Notes: generated by a model not told the origin, from the sequence alone. DNA of 64,000 nucleotides from Vibrio azureus (GCF_002849855.1 NZ_CP018616.1:2666001-2730000); one strand, 5' to 3'. Positions 39,253 to 48,675 are shown, numbered from the stretch's first letter. Numbers and translations: made by a program.

Positions 39253-40878
39253 TCAATAAAAGGCGGCGTTCTCTTCTGGAAACCATTCTTGTAACAACTC
39301 ACGAGAACGCTCGAGCTCTTTCTGCCAAGTATTCACACCCACCACAGTCGGTTTTAATAGAATAACCAGCTCTGTTTTTTGAGTTGTATTCGCCACATTG
39401 CGGAACAAATAACCCAAACCAGGAATATCACCAAGTAAAGGCACTTTTGATACTTGTTCTAGGTTTTCTTGCTTCATGAGTCCACCAATAACAACAACGT
39501 CACCACTTTTGGCTCGAATCACAGAGTCTGACTCTCGGATAGAGCTTTTCGCTAACGGCAATTGAATGTTATTGTAATCACCACCGAGGTTTAATTTCTT
39601 GATCTCCTCCGTAACTTCAATGACCGCAGGATGAACATGGAGAAACACATTTCCTTTGTCATCGATCTGCGGCGTAACATCAAGAGAAATCCCTGAAAAG
39701 AAAGGAGTAAGGTCAACTTCCGGCACGGCATTCGCGTTCTCTCCATTGCCGACGGTACTAGACAGATCGGTGACAAAGTACTCGTCAGTACCGACTTTGA
39801 TAACGGACTTTTGATTATTCGCAGCAGTAATACGTGGGCTAGACAACACATTTAAGTCCCCTTGTGTTGCCATAAAATTCATCACAGCAGTAAAACTGCC
39901 ATCTGAAATAGTGACGTTTGTTTGCCCACCTAGCAAAGAACTTATCGCATCAAGTGGAGGCAATACTGAAGCTGGTCGGTCAATGATAATACTGCCCGCA
40001 TTTCCAATCGATGCAGACAAGTTGGACCAATTAATTCCTTGCTGGTAGCCATCACTCAATGTGACTTCTAAAATTTTTGCTTCTAGGACCACTTGACGAT
40101 GCATACGCTGTTGAGAAACGCCAAGAAAGTCTTCAACTTCACGCAGTTCATCTGGGAAAGCTCGCACAGTGATTAATCCTGCCTGAGGCGTCACAACAAC
40201 ACTTTGCCCTTTACCCGAACCAATTAATTTCGTCACCGCTTGCTGCAGCGCCGGCCAGAAGTCACTTTCTGTGATGGTCTCAATTTGTGTCCCACCAGTC
40301 GCTGTGGTAGCACTTTGATTGTTTGAACTGCCTCCGTTATCACCACCATTTGCATCGGCCATCGACGATATTGATCCAGTCGCAATACTCGTTAGCGAGC
40401 TTCCTGTTCGTTTAAACTGCAGGTAGTTCACCGGAATTGTCACCGTACGAAGGCCAGCTGGGTAAACCTGAATCACTTTTTCAGATTTCACAATCTCGTA
40501 GCCATAAAGGTCTTGGACGACTTGCAGCACTTCATCCAAAGTCACATCCGTGAGTTCAACAGTAATATTTCCTTTAACCTCAGGATGAATCGCTACACTG
40601 TAGTCGGTCCCTTTCACTAACGATGTGAAAAAACTTGCCGCTGAAACAGATTTGGCTTCAACCTTGAAGCGGGGCACCGTTGCTGACGGCTCAAGAGGAT
40701 TCCGCTCCAAGTTTGGCATTAAGTCAGCTTCCACAGATGAAGGGATCTCTTCAAGTGAGCGACTACTTGACTCATTAATTGATTGGTTGATAGCCTGTTT
40801 GATTTCAACAGGATCACGATGCCCCATTGAACACCCCATTAGAGATGCAATCATAACTCCGACAACTAATTTACGCAT
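39253..40878 (-). CDS. mshL: MSHA outer-membrane secretin MshL
   Basis: A 541-residue secretin lipoprotein: signal with lipobox LMGC (Cys16), an STN-type N0 domain (about 85-140, TVELTDVTLDEVLQVVQDLY), a Ser/Gly-rich loop, and the secretin core (about 320-525) ending with GGLMKQENLEQVSKVPLLGD and VILLKPTVV. It forms the outer-membrane gate for the MSHA pilus. 19 bp after mshK. Confidence 0.95.
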   Translation of the reverse strand: MRKLVVGVMIASLMGCSMGHRDPVEIKQAINQSINESSSRSLEEIPSSVEADLMPNLERNPLEPSATVPRFKVEAKSVSAASFFTSLVKGTDYSVAIHPEVKGNITVELTDVTLDEVLQVVQDLYGYEIVKSEKVIQVYPAGLRTVTIPVNYLQFKRTGSSLTSIATGSISSMADANGGDNGGSSNNQSATTATGGTQIETITESDFWPALQQAVTKLIGSGKGQSVVVTPQAGLITVRAFPDELREVEDFLGVSQQRMHRQVVLEAKILEVTLSDGYQQGINWSNLSASIGNAGSIIIDRPASVLPPLDAISSLLGGQTNVTISDGSFTAVMNFMATQGDLNVLSSPRITAANNQKSVIKVGTDEYFVTDLSSTVGNGENANAVPEVDLTPFFSGISLDVTPQIDDKGNVFLHVHPAVIEVTEEIKKLNLGGDYNNIQLPLAKSSIRESDSVIRAKSGDVVVIGGLMKQENLEQVSKVPLLGDIPGLGYLFRNVANTTQKTELVILLKPTVVGVNTWQKELERSRELLQEWFPEENAAFY

Positions 40879-40897
40879 ACTGTCCTAGCTCTGGTGA

Positions 40898-41230
40898 TTA
40901 TTTTTTGACGTTCAAACTAAAAAGCTTCAGTTTCCACTGATCACTGCCGCGCTTTAAAGTGACAAATTCACTATTAATCTGGGCCACACGATAGCCGTGA
41001 ATCTTTGCCCCTTGCTCGACAACTTGGTTATTCAATACAGCAACACACTGGTTACTTTGTCGACAAACAATGCTATTTAAATTAGGTAGACGTGGGCGTT
41101 TCATTGCTGGTTTCACTGATTCACTCACCACTGGTTTCTTCCAACCCAATGGTGCTGTCGGATCTTGACTCGCCTCAGCAGGGGGGATGAGTAAAGCCAA
41201 CACTAACAACCCAATAAATGATTTAGCCAC
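40898..41230 (-). CDS. mshK: MSHA biogenesis protein MshK
   Basis: A 110-residue PilP-like periplasmic protein with a signal peptide (cleavage after PAEA) and the DPTAPLGW motif. The longer frame from 41299 would overlap mshJ by 77 bp; a GTG at 41230 has GAGGAG seven bases upstream, overlaps mshJ by only 8 bp and gives a proper signal peptide, so I choose it. Confidence 0.85.
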   Translation of the reverse strand: MAKSFIGLLVLALLIPPAEASQDPTAPLGWKKPVVSESVKPAMKRPRLPNLNSIVCRQSNQCVAVLNNQVVEQGAKIHGYRVAQINSEFVTLKRGSDQWKLKLFSLNVKK

Positions 41231-41873
41231 CAATAAACTCCTCTCGAGCACCAAGCGTATAAGCCTCCAACACCAATTTAGCTTTAGGGTAGTCTTCAAC
41301 CTTGTAGTGAAAACTGCGCCAGTAGTAACTCACAGGTAATTTTTCGAGCATGGCTAAATAGTTAGCAATCGTGAAGTAGTCGCCACTCAACTCCATACGA
41401 ACTGGGTGAACAAAGTAGCCGGAATACTTTGATTCCTCACCTTTTTCAGTGATCGCTTCTGTCGGTAGTGTCTGCAATGACAACAGATAAATCCCACTTT
41501 GTTGAGCAAGAACGTCCTCTAAAACCGACGCCATCTGAGAAGGTGAAACCAAATGTTCCACGACTCCTTCTAACTTTTCTGACAACCTGTTACTTTCCGC
41601 GCGTAATTCTTTGATCGCTTGGTCTACTTCTGCATTGGGATTCTTATTCAATTTGGCTTGAGTAACTAAAATATTGCTTTCTGTCGTTTGGTTAGTCAGC
41701 TTTAGGTTATCCAATAAACGTTGATTGTTATTGAATTCGCTTATTTTAGGTTCCAACACAAAGCTATAAATCAACATCATTACAATGACTTGGCCACACA
41801 AGAGGATCAGCACTTTTTCTCTTGGGGTCATGTCATCAAAACGCCCCTCAAATGAAGACAAAAATTCAATCAC
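41223..41873 (-). CDS. mshJ: MSHA biogenesis protein MshJ (PilO-like)
   Basis: A 216-residue PilO/GspM-like protein: one transmembrane helix (about 22-40) and a coiled periplasmic domain (about 45-105). With MshI and MshK it forms the inner-membrane alignment complex. The start is taken as GTG 41873, which has GGGAGG eight bases upstream and lies 8 bp inside the end of mshI; the longer TTG start at 41903 is less likely. Confidence 0.85.
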   Translation of the reverse strand: MIEFLSSFEGRFDDMTPREKVLILLCGQVIVMMLIYSFVLEPKISEFNNNQRLLDNLKLTNQTTESNILVTQAKLNKNPNAEVDQAIKELRAESNRLSEKLEGVVEHLVSPSQMASVLEDVLAQQSGIYLLSLQTLPTEAITEKGEESKYSGYFVHPVRMELSGDYFTIANYLAMLEKLPVSYYWRSFHYKVEDYPKAKLVLEAYTLGAREEFIGG

Positions 41874-43317
41874 TGTTATTGCCTCCCGTTGTCTTAAGAG
41901 CAAACGTCACTACGTTGTCTTTATTCCGTCCGATAGAAACATCATCAAAGGTTTGTTCAACAAGACTTGCTTCATTTTTGAATTGGCTTATCCAATTGGG
42001 TACATCACTAGGTGATCTCGCTAGGCCTTTTAGAGCGAGTGATTGCTCATCATTAATAACAATTTCGGCTAAAGAGATATCACCATTGCCGAGTTTCGCT
42101 AATGCTTTCATCACCCCAGAATAGCCCAACTCTAAAGAATCACCGAAACGGTCCACTGCTTTTAAAGAATCTCGCTTAGCTTTGATTTCATTTTCTAACC
42201 GTAATTTCATTGCCAACTTTTGGCGATCAGGCTTATGTTGGCGAAGTTTCTTTTGGTTACGTTCCAATTCTGATTTCAGAATTTCGCCATGACTTTGAGC
42301 AATTGTCACGGCATCTGCGGTCCCTTCACTTTTCCAACTAAAATACCCATAACTCAGCGCCATAGAGGCCGCTGTAGCCCCCCAAATAATCGCCACGTTT
42401 TTTAAAGTTAAAAAGTGTTTTTTCTGTTTTAAAAAGTCAGGGTAGAGGTTCACTCTCCGACTTTGAGAATGAGCAGCTTGCTCAGCTAAAACATATCCCG
42501 AATACAGACATCCTTCAGATTTAAGTGGTGACGCTTTTGAGCTCAAACGAATATTGAGAGATTCAATTAACTCTTGTGTGTCTTCTTCATCACAACATAT
42601 TTTTAGTTGATGAAGTTGCACACTTCGCAGTTGAGAAGAGAGATAATCGATCGATCGCTGAAGCTCTAGTGATAAGTTATCCATCTGAACATCACTCGAT
42701 GGCACCCCAGTTAATGGCGGGGTGACGCTTCGAATGGAACGATGAAACGCAATAACATGATCAACGAAGGCACTGATCCGAAAAGGGCCACGCGCACTTC
42801 GTTGTAATAATAAGAAATTACCCAACTCATCTGCGCAATCTCCCCAGAGATCATCTTCAGGTACGATACTCTCCAGAGAAATTTGGGTTTGGTTGGTCAA
42901 TCGTAAAATGGTATCGAAAACTTTACGAGAAAGAACATAGGCTTGGACTTTATTTGAATTGGGCAACTCAACGGCATCTGCAACGATATCGACCGCACGC
43001 TCTGAAATCAGTTCTTTTAACAGGTACGGCAACGCAGAAGGCCATTCATTACGCGGCATTGCAGGCTTATCAATTTGATACATTTGATAGTATTGATTTG
43101 CAAGTACAACCGTCAGTACATCACTAGAGCTGCCAATAACACTTAAAGCTTGCTCAAAAGCAGCTTCCCAATCAGAGTCTACAACTTCAAATCGCTCTGC
43201 CTTACAACTCTTTGCTGACGATGAAACATAGACAGCATCAGGCTGTATCACGAGAAAGGTAGCACGGCCCCCTAAAGGTGAGCGTTTGAGTTTAGCTAAT
43301 GCTGCTTTAAAATCCAT
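41866..43317 (-). CDS. mshI: MSHA biogenesis protein MshI (PilM/PilN-like fusion)
   Basis: A 483-residue protein combining a cytoplasmic actin-like PilM part (about 1-300) with a C-terminal PilN-type transmembrane and periplasmic part (helix about 302-322, then a coiled coil rich in Lys and Arg). Some vibrios split this into mshI1/mshI2; here it is one frame. It starts 11 bp after csrD and ends overlapping mshJ. Confidence 0.88.
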   Translation of the reverse strand: MDFKAALAKLKRSPLGGRATFLVIQPDAVYVSSSAKSCKAERFEVVDSDWEAAFEQALSVIGSSSDVLTVVLANQYYQMYQIDKPAMPRNEWPSALPYLLKELISERAVDIVADAVELPNSNKVQAYVLSRKVFDTILRLTNQTQISLESIVPEDDLWGDCADELGNFLLLQRSARGPFRISAFVDHVIAFHRSIRSVTPPLTGVPSSDVQMDNLSLELQRSIDYLSSQLRSVQLHQLKICCDEEDTQELIESLNIRLSSKASPLKSEGCLYSGYVLAEQAAHSQSRRVNLYPDFLKQKKHFLTLKNVAIIWGATAASMALSYGYFSWKSEGTADAVTIAQSHGEILKSELERNQKKLRQHKPDRQKLAMKLRLENEIKAKRDSLKAVDRFGDSLELGYSGVMKALAKLGNGDISLAEIVINDEQSLALKGLARSPSDVPNWISQFKNEASLVEQTFDDVSIGRNKDNVVTFALKTTGGNNSD

Positions 43318-43328
43318 ACATTAAGTCT

Positions 43329-45338
43329 TTACTTTTTTCGCCAACGGTTGCGTTTCCCTAACTGGACCTGAGTTTCACGTTTTACGGCAGTGGGCACTTT
43401 AATTGAAGGAAAGTACTGCTCTTCCACCGAAAAGTAAGTCCCTTGTCCAGCATAGACCCCTAGCTCAGCTAAGGTGTCCAATTCAAGCTTATTCTCAATG
43501 CCAACAGCGATAAGCTTTGTTTTGCAGTTTTCAGTAGCACCAAGCATGCTACGAACAAACAGTTGATTCTCGTGCCTTTGGTCAATATTGGTCACTAAAC
43601 TACGGTGAAGCTTAAGGTAAACAATCTCAACCTCTTTTAGGTAGTGAGTGCTTACAATGGTTCTCCCCGCTTGCCCAATCACCACATGGCAACCGAGGCC
43701 AACAAGCATTTTTGCTACGGGTCGCATAAAATCTAAGTGCTTAACAAATTGGGCTTCGACAAATTCAAAGTTAAGACAATGTCGCTGCTCTTTTGACAAC
43801 TGTAACAGTTCATCACGAAACCATTTAAGGTAGCCACGTTCAGCAAAAGGCATTACGTTAAGACAAATCGCATAATGCTCAGCAAAACCAACAGCCGGCT
43901 TAAATGTTGACAAAAAAGCCTGTAAGACAGATCTGTCCATTTGCGTTGTGTAACCCACTTGACGAACCATGGAGATAAAGCGAGATGCTTTAATCACACC
44001 ATTTTCCGGGTCTCGGAGCCGACATGTTAGCTCTTTATATATCTGTTTTTTATGTGGTAGATCATTGATTGTGTAAACTGCTTGAGCACAAAGTATGATT
44101 TTTTCAGCCGTCAGGGCAGAATCGAATAATGTCCGCCAGCGGACACTTCCCCGAACCGCTTCATCATCATGCCATTTTTTAAAACGGCTCCAGTTATTAC
44201 TGTGCTGTAATTGTGCACTACGTAAAGCAGTTTCAACTTCATCTAGAATCTGCCCATGCTTCTCTCCACCTTTGTACATCGTAATACCAATATGGCACCA
44301 ATTGTCTCGTTCTAACGGAGTCGGTGGATTCAGTTTTTCTAACTGTCGCAACAGTTGAGAAGCTAAATTAGAGATGTTCTTAGCCGCTTGATGAGGTAAG
44401 AGTAGTGCAAAATCGGCATTATAGTAGCGAGAAAAAGTAACATCTGGATAACGTTGAACTAGGTTGGATAATAAGCTTCCGACATCAACAATAAACTCAT
44501 TGCAAGTTCGTTTATCTTGCATGCCTTCAACCAGTTTCCAGTCTTGAATTCGAAGCAGCAAGACCGCTCCACGTGAACCATTTTCAAGCAAAGCAGACTC
44601 TAATTTACTATCAAATAACACTCTGTTTGCTGTCCCTGTTAATTTATCAAGGAAAGTCTGAGTACGAATAAATGTATCGAAGCGACTACGCTCTTGACGG
44701 GCATCTTGCAGTTCTTCTATTAATAGATCTAAAGCTTCACTGGCGGTATAGGGCCACTCTCTCTCATCTCCTTTAGCATGTTGTTCAACCTGCCCAGCCA
44801 AAATCATTCGCCCACGTTCTTCCAGCATTTCGGAGCCTAATAATTGCGCTTTAAGCCAAGCGACTCCTCGTATTAAACAAAAAATGATCAACAGCACTGC
44901 CATTGTGATCGATAGTAATGCTTGGATTGAGTAACCGTAGCCAAGGTATGGGGGAATCGCTTTAAAAGCAATGGTATAGCCAGGGTTATGAGCCAAGTGG
45001 TATTGACGTTCAAACAGTACTGACTCTTCCATCTTGTGCGAGGTATCTTTAAAACGGTAGATGACGGTACCATTCGCAGCCAAAGTCATCTCAACAATGT
45101 TACTTGCCTGTAACATTTTCGGCATCCATCGCTGCATGGAGTACGCCGCATCCGGGTCTTCCAGTTCTTTATCAACGACCTCAACAATCCCTTCTAAATA
45201 ATGATTGAGATATTCTTGCCCTAAGCGCTGAAAAGATAAGGTGCCACCGACAAACAGGATAAACATTGCACAAGTCACAATCATAGTAACAAACGCAACT
45301 AAACGAGTGCTTAATTTAAGCGTTGGGGTATATCTCAT
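43329..45338 (-). CDS. csrD: CsrD/MshH-like regulator with degenerate GGDEF and EAL domains
   Basis: A 669-residue inner-membrane protein: transmembrane helices at about 10-30 and 135-155 flanking a periplasmic loop, a HAMP-like linker, then GGDEF-like and EAL-like domains. Both active-site signatures are degenerate: GGDEF is replaced by YNADF (in RYYNADFALLLP) and EAL by ELT (in YKELTCRL). This matches CsrD, which in E. coli binds EIIA-Glc and targets CsrB/C sRNAs to RNase E, and MshH of V. cholerae. Start moved from TTG 45347 to the ATG at 45338. It heads the MSHA block, 11 bp before mshI. Confidence 0.92.
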   Translation of the reverse strand: MRYTPTLKLSTRLVAFVTMIVTCAMFILFVGGTLSFQRLGQEYLNHYLEGIVEVVDKELEDPDAAYSMQRWMPKMLQASNIVEMTLAANGTVIYRFKDTSHKMEESVLFERQYHLAHNPGYTIAFKAIPPYLGYGYSIQALLSITMAVLLIIFCLIRGVAWLKAQLLGSEMLEERGRMILAGQVEQHAKGDEREWPYTASEALDLLIEELQDARQERSRFDTFIRTQTFLDKLTGTANRVLFDSKLESALLENGSRGAVLLLRIQDWKLVEGMQDKRTCNEFIVDVGSLLSNLVQRYPDVTFSRYYNADFALLLPHQAAKNISNLASQLLRQLEKLNPPTPLERDNWCHIGITMYKGGEKHGQILDEVETALRSAQLQHSNNWSRFKKWHDDEAVRGSVRWRTLFDSALTAEKIILCAQAVYTINDLPHKKQIYKELTCRLRDPENGVIKASRFISMVRQVGYTTQMDRSVLQAFLSTFKPAVGFAEHYAICLNVMPFAERGYLKWFRDELLQLSKEQRHCLNFEFVEAQFVKHLDFMRPVAKMLVGLGCHVVIGQAGRTIVSTHYLKEVEIVYLKLHRSLVTNIDQRHENQLFVRSMLGATENCKTKLIAVGIENKLELDTLAELGVYAGQGTYFSVEEQYFPSIKVPTAVKRETQVQLGKRNRWRKK

Positions 45339-45715
45339 GAATACCAAATCCTTTTTACTTCATCGTATACCTTGCTGACATATGTATTCGAGAAATATCT
45401 AGCAAACAATCTTATGAAAGTGAATGGAGAAAAGTTAACAGCATCAAGAAACACTCTCAATGTTCATCAATAGAAGTACAATAGTAATCGATAACTTGGA
45501 AAAAGTAGATCAAACCACTACGTGCTCTGACTGAAAATCAGTGCCGCCTATCAAATCCAAGCAAACGCTCTCCAAAGACTCTACCAATACCAATTTATTC
45601 ATACTCTCCTAGGCCAAAATGACCTAGACCAACATGAAGTCATTAAGGTTTAGAACGAGATAGCAACTTGCTTTATCACAATATATTTTAATCGTCCAAG
45701 CTAAGTCTCAATCTT

Positions 45716-45795
45716 GGCTTTAGGCTTTAGGCTTTAGGCTTTAGGCTTTAGGCTTTAGGCTTTAGGCTTTAGGCTTTAGGCTTTAGGCTTTAGGC
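45716..45795. repeat. 7-bp simple tandem repeat, unit GGCTTTA, 11 full copies
   Basis: Eleven perfect copies of GGCTTTA run from 45716 to 45792, followed by GGC. The unit is not a multiple of 3 and lies in non-coding DNA, about 378 bp upstream of csrD and 104 bp after ssb. No interruption is visible, so it is probably young or actively slipping. Confidence 0.95.
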
Positions 45796-45829
45796 AATGT
45801 TGCATAAATGACGCTAATGTACAAAATAA

Positions 45830-45852
45830 AAACCCGCTAAATGAGCGGGTTA
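45830..45852 (-). terminator. ssb terminator
   Basis: On the minus strand AACCCGCT, loop CATT-like, AGCGGGTT followed by TTTATTTT. It lies 47 bp after the ssb stop. Confidence 0.85.
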
Positions 45853-45898
45853 ATAGGGTTAATGCGTGCGTATTAACACGTGTAAATATGCCATCTCA

Positions 45899-46438
45899 TT
45901 AGAACGGGATATCATCATCGAAGTCCATTGGCGGCTCATTGTATTGCTGTTGAGGCTGCTGAGGAGCTTGTTGCTGAGGTTGAGACTGTTGCTGTGGTGC
46001 TTGGTACTGCTGCTGAGCTGGTTGCTGAGGCTGTCCCCAACCGCCTTGCTGCTGTGGTTGACCACCACCCATTGGTGCACCACCTTGACGGCCGCCCAAC
46101 ATTTGCATCACACCATTGTAACCTTGTACCACAACTTCTGTTGTGTAACGGTCTTGACCACTTTGATCTTGCCATTTACGTGTTTGAAGCTGACCTTCAA
46201 TGTACACTTGAGAGCCCTTACGTAAGTACTCTCCAGCAACTTCAGCGAGCTTGCCAAAAAGAGCAACACGGTGCCACTCCGTTTTTTCACGCTGCTCACC
46301 TGTCGCTTTATCACGCCAAGATTCTGACGTTGCGATCGTGATATTTGCTACAGCACCACCACTAGGCATGTAACGAATTTCAGGGTCATTACCAAGATTC
46401 CCTACCAAGATAACTTTGTTAATTCCACGGCTGGCCAT
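45899..46438 (-). CDS. ssb: Single-stranded DNA-binding protein
   Basis: A 179-residue SSB: OB-fold DNA-binding domain (1-110, from [16 protein letters not shown]), a long Gln/Pro/Gly-rich linker, and the conserved acidic tip ending DFDDDIPF that recruits repair and replication partners. Low-complexity CAG/CTG-rich linker codons explain several long shadow frames. Divergent from qstR across 292 bp; I see no convincing LexA box there. Confidence 0.97.
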   Translation of the reverse strand: MASRGINKVILVGNLGNDPEIRYMPSGGAVANITIATSESWRDKATGEQREKTEWHRVALFGKLAEVAGEYLRKGSQVYIEGQLQTRKWQDQSGQDRYTTEVVVQGYNGVMQMLGGRQGGAPMGGGQPQQQGGWGQPQQPAQQQYQAPQQQSQPQQQAPQQPQQQYNEPPMDFDDDIPF

Positions 46439-46730
46439 GATGTGCTCCGTTTTACTCTGGATCTATTTAAATTCTAGCTCATAAGAATACACGCTTTAAT
46501 ACTTTGATTAAAGCCCAATACCATTGTGCTTAAGAATAGGTGATTGTGGAATGCAAATCTCATTTAACGACGAGGTGTAGCAATTTTGAGTCAGTTTGCA
46601 TACATCAGTAACTGAAGCTTTGAATTACAACGCATTTATCTTTTTTGCCGATGGTTATCTAATCAAGTTGATGACAACGTACCTGTTGCGCTATGAAGCG
46701 CGAAACAAAAACACGATTAAAGGTAACCTA

Positions 46731-47375
46731 ATGAGAAAGTCCAGTTATACAAGAAAGTTATTTCTAGTGAGTTTGAAAAAACAAATAGAGCCCTCTATCA
46801 AAAAGATTATAGAAGATACCGATCTTGAAGTTCCGCTTATTTCAACACAAGATTTAATGGAAGCAAGACCAGAGCACCGCAATAAAATCTTGCTAATCGA
46901 TTTCAATGAACATCAGGCTCTCATTCAATCAATGAAGAATCTTCCTATCGTGTGGCAGAATTTTGAAACCGCATTAATTAATGTACCTAAACGTCTTCGT
47001 ACCCACGATTTACTTGCTTTTGGCAACCTAAAAGGCGTCTTTTATCAACAAGAATCCTCACAAAAAGTGGCCATTGGTTTAAAAGAAATTGTCAATGGTA
47101 AAAATTGGTTACCCAGAGAAGTCACGAGCCAATTACTCCAATACTATCGTGGGGTCGTCAACACCCATACAGGACCAATCATTAGTGATTTGACGATTCG
47201 ACAACTAGAGGTGCTGCGCTACGCTCAATCCGGAACATCAAACATCCAAATTGCAGAAGCGATGTGCATTAGTGAATCTACGGTAAAAACCCACCTCTCG
47301 GGCATTTTTAAGAAATTGTCAGTAAAAGGAAGAGTGCAAGCGATCGCTTGGGCCGATCAAAATCTATTGTGTTAA
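46731..47375 (+). CDS. qstR: LuxR-type regulator QstR (natural competence)
   Basis: A 214-residue LuxR/FixJ-type regulator with a C-terminal helix-turn-helix (about 150-205, LTIRQLEVLRYAQSGTSNIQ...ESTVKTHLSGIFKKL). QstR is needed in V. cholerae for expression of comEA, comF, comM and the T6SS during competence, downstream of HapR and TfoX. The neighbourhood ssb-qstR-galU-uvrA is the V. cholerae one. The frame is open to 46596, but MRKSSYTRKLF at 46731 gives the standard length and has AAGGT upstream. Confidence 0.88.
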   Translation: MRKSSYTRKLFLVSLKKQIEPSIKKIIEDTDLEVPLISTQDLMEARPEHRNKILLIDFNEHQALIQSMKNLPIVWQNFETALINVPKRLRTHDLLAFGNLKGVFYQQESSQKVAIGLKEIVNGKNWLPREVTSQLLQYYRGVVNTHTGPIISDLTIRQLEVLRYAQSGTSNIQIAEAMCISESTVKTHLSGIFKKLSVKGRVQAIAWADQNLLC

Positions 47376-47396
47376 TGATCGTAACCTTGCCATGGG

Positions 47397-47440
47397 GTGA
47401 TGGGACTGACAAGAACCGTTGTTCTTCCATCACTCCTTTA
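47397..47440 (+). terminator. Possible qstR terminator
   Basis: GTGATGG (47397-47403) pairs with CCATCAC (47427-47433), continued by AAGAAC/GTTCTT around the loop CGTT, with a 7-base bulge on one side. A short T-run (CTTTAT) follows. Position 22 bp after the qstR stop fits. Confidence 0.5.
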
Positions 47441-47464
47441 TAACATTTCCAAACGATAGCTTTC

Positions 47465-47536
47465 ATTTCTTCATTTCTTCATTTCTTCATTTCTTCATTT
47501 CTTCATTTCTTCATTTCTTCATTTCTTCATTTCTTC
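47465..47536. repeat. 8-bp simple tandem repeat, unit ATTTCTTC, 9 copies
   Basis: Nine perfect copies of ATTTCTTC, 121 bp upstream of the galU start and 89 bp after qstR. A pyrimidine-rich, non-coding, non-triplet repeat without interruptions. Confidence 0.95.
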
Positions 47537-47657
47537 AGTCACAATATTACTTTGCATTTATTGTTTGCAACTTTTCTCCTCTCTAGCGTGCCCCCTTCAA
47601 CCAGTTCATGTTAAAATGATGAGTAAACTCCTGTGATATGAGAAAGGATATTCCTCG

Positions 47658-48530
47658 ATGATTAAAAAATGTTTGTTCCCTGCGGCAGGTTACGGCACGC
47701 GCTTCCTACCTGCGACTAAATCAATGCCAAAAGAAATGATGCCAGTAGTGAACAAGCCACTGATTGAATATGGTGTTGAAGAAGCGATCCAAGCTGGTAT
47801 GGATGGTATGTGTATTGTAACAGGTCGTGGTAAACACTCCATTATGGACCACTTCGATAAAAACTATGAGCTTGAGCATCAAATCAGTGGTACCAATAAA
47901 GAAGAATTGTTGGGCGATATCCGAGAAATCATTGACTCAGCCAACTTTACCTACATTCGTCAACGCGAAATGAAAGGCTTAGGCCATGCCATTCTAACAG
48001 GACGTGAGCTGATCGGTGACGAACCTTTTGCAGTAGTACTGGCTGATGACCTTTGCGTCAACGAAGAAGAGGGCGTACTAGCTCAAATGGTGGCGCTGTT
48101 TAAGCAATTCCGTTGTTCAATCGTTGCTGTTCAGGAAGTGCCGGAAGAAGAAACACACAAGTATGGTGTAATATCTGGTGAGATGATCAAAGATGATATC
48201 TTCCGTGTCGATGACATGGTTGAGAAACCGGAGCAAGGCACAGCACCAAGTAACCTAGCGATCATCGGTCGTTACATCCTGACTCCAGATATTTTTGAAC
48301 TGATCGAAAATACAGAACCTGGCAAAGGTGGCGAGATCCAAATTACTGACGCACTACTTAAGCAAGCCAAAGCAGGCTGCGTTCTAGCCTATAAATTCAA
48401 AGGACAACGCTTTGACTGTGGTAGCGTAGAAGGTTACATCGAAGCAACTAACTACTGCTTTGAAAACCTATATTTAAAAGACGAAAAGAAATCTGAGCTC
48501 GGGAAGCACGCAACGCATAAAGAAGCCTAA
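47658..48530 (+). CDS. galU: UTP-glucose-1-phosphate uridylyltransferase
   Basis: A 290-residue GalU, making UDP-glucose for LPS core, capsule, biofilm exopolysaccharide and trehalose. Nucleotide-binding loop GYGTRFLPATKSMPKEMMPV at the N-terminus, VVLADDLCVNEE in the middle and the RFDCGSVEGYIEA substrate motif near the end. GAAAGGAT ribosome-binding region upstream. Followed by a strong terminator. Confidence 0.96.
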   Translation: MIKKCLFPAAGYGTRFLPATKSMPKEMMPVVNKPLIEYGVEEAIQAGMDGMCIVTGRGKHSIMDHFDKNYELEHQISGTNKEELLGDIREIIDSANFTYIRQREMKGLGHAILTGRELIGDEPFAVVLADDLCVNEEEGVLAQMVALFKQFRCSIVAVQEVPEEETHKYGVISGEMIKDDIFRVDDMVEKPEQGTAPSNLAIIGRYILTPDIFELIENTEPGKGGEIQITDALLKQAKAGCVLAYKFKGQRFDCGSVEGYIEATNYCFENLYLKDEKKSELGKHATHKEA

Positions 48531-48564
48531 GCGCCCAAATTTTTTGATAGAAAACTTGTCTCTA

Positions 48565-48601
48565 GTAAAGCTCGGCTCAGGTCGAGCTTTACTGTTTTTT
48601 T
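48565..48601 (+). terminator. galU terminator
   Basis: AGTAAAGCTCG, loop, CGAGCTTTACT, then a run of seven or more T. A very strong intrinsic terminator. Confidence 0.92.
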
Positions 48602-48675
48602 GTCCAGTATTTTCTTTGAACATTTCTCACACTATGTAATACTTGCGTTACTTGGTTTTACATAGAGCAAAAACG

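Larger units (their letters stand above)
45339..45898. other. 560-bp gap between csrD and ssb
   Basis: No gene visible. It holds the 7-bp tandem repeat (45716-45795), the ssb terminator (45830-45852) and a short inverted repeat CTAGG...CCTAG (45608-45626). The csrD promoter must lie between the repeat and 45338, but I could not assign it. Confidence 0.6.

Noticed and set aside
46687..46702. CRP-S-like dyad (TGCGC-N6-GCGCG) just before qstR
   Set aside because: Its core resembles the TGCGA-N6-TCGCA sites used with TfoX/CRP, but it ends 28 bp before the start codon, too close for a promoter between.
46439..46730. LexA boxes between ssb and qstR, and before uvrA
   Set aside because: No CTG-N10-CAG match with a reasonable centre was found by eye; ssb and uvrA are LexA targets in E. 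coli, so a pattern search would be worth running.
45716..47536. The two tandem-repeat tracts as CRISPR-like arrays
   Set aside because: Units are 7 and 8 bp with no spacers and no cas genes nearby.
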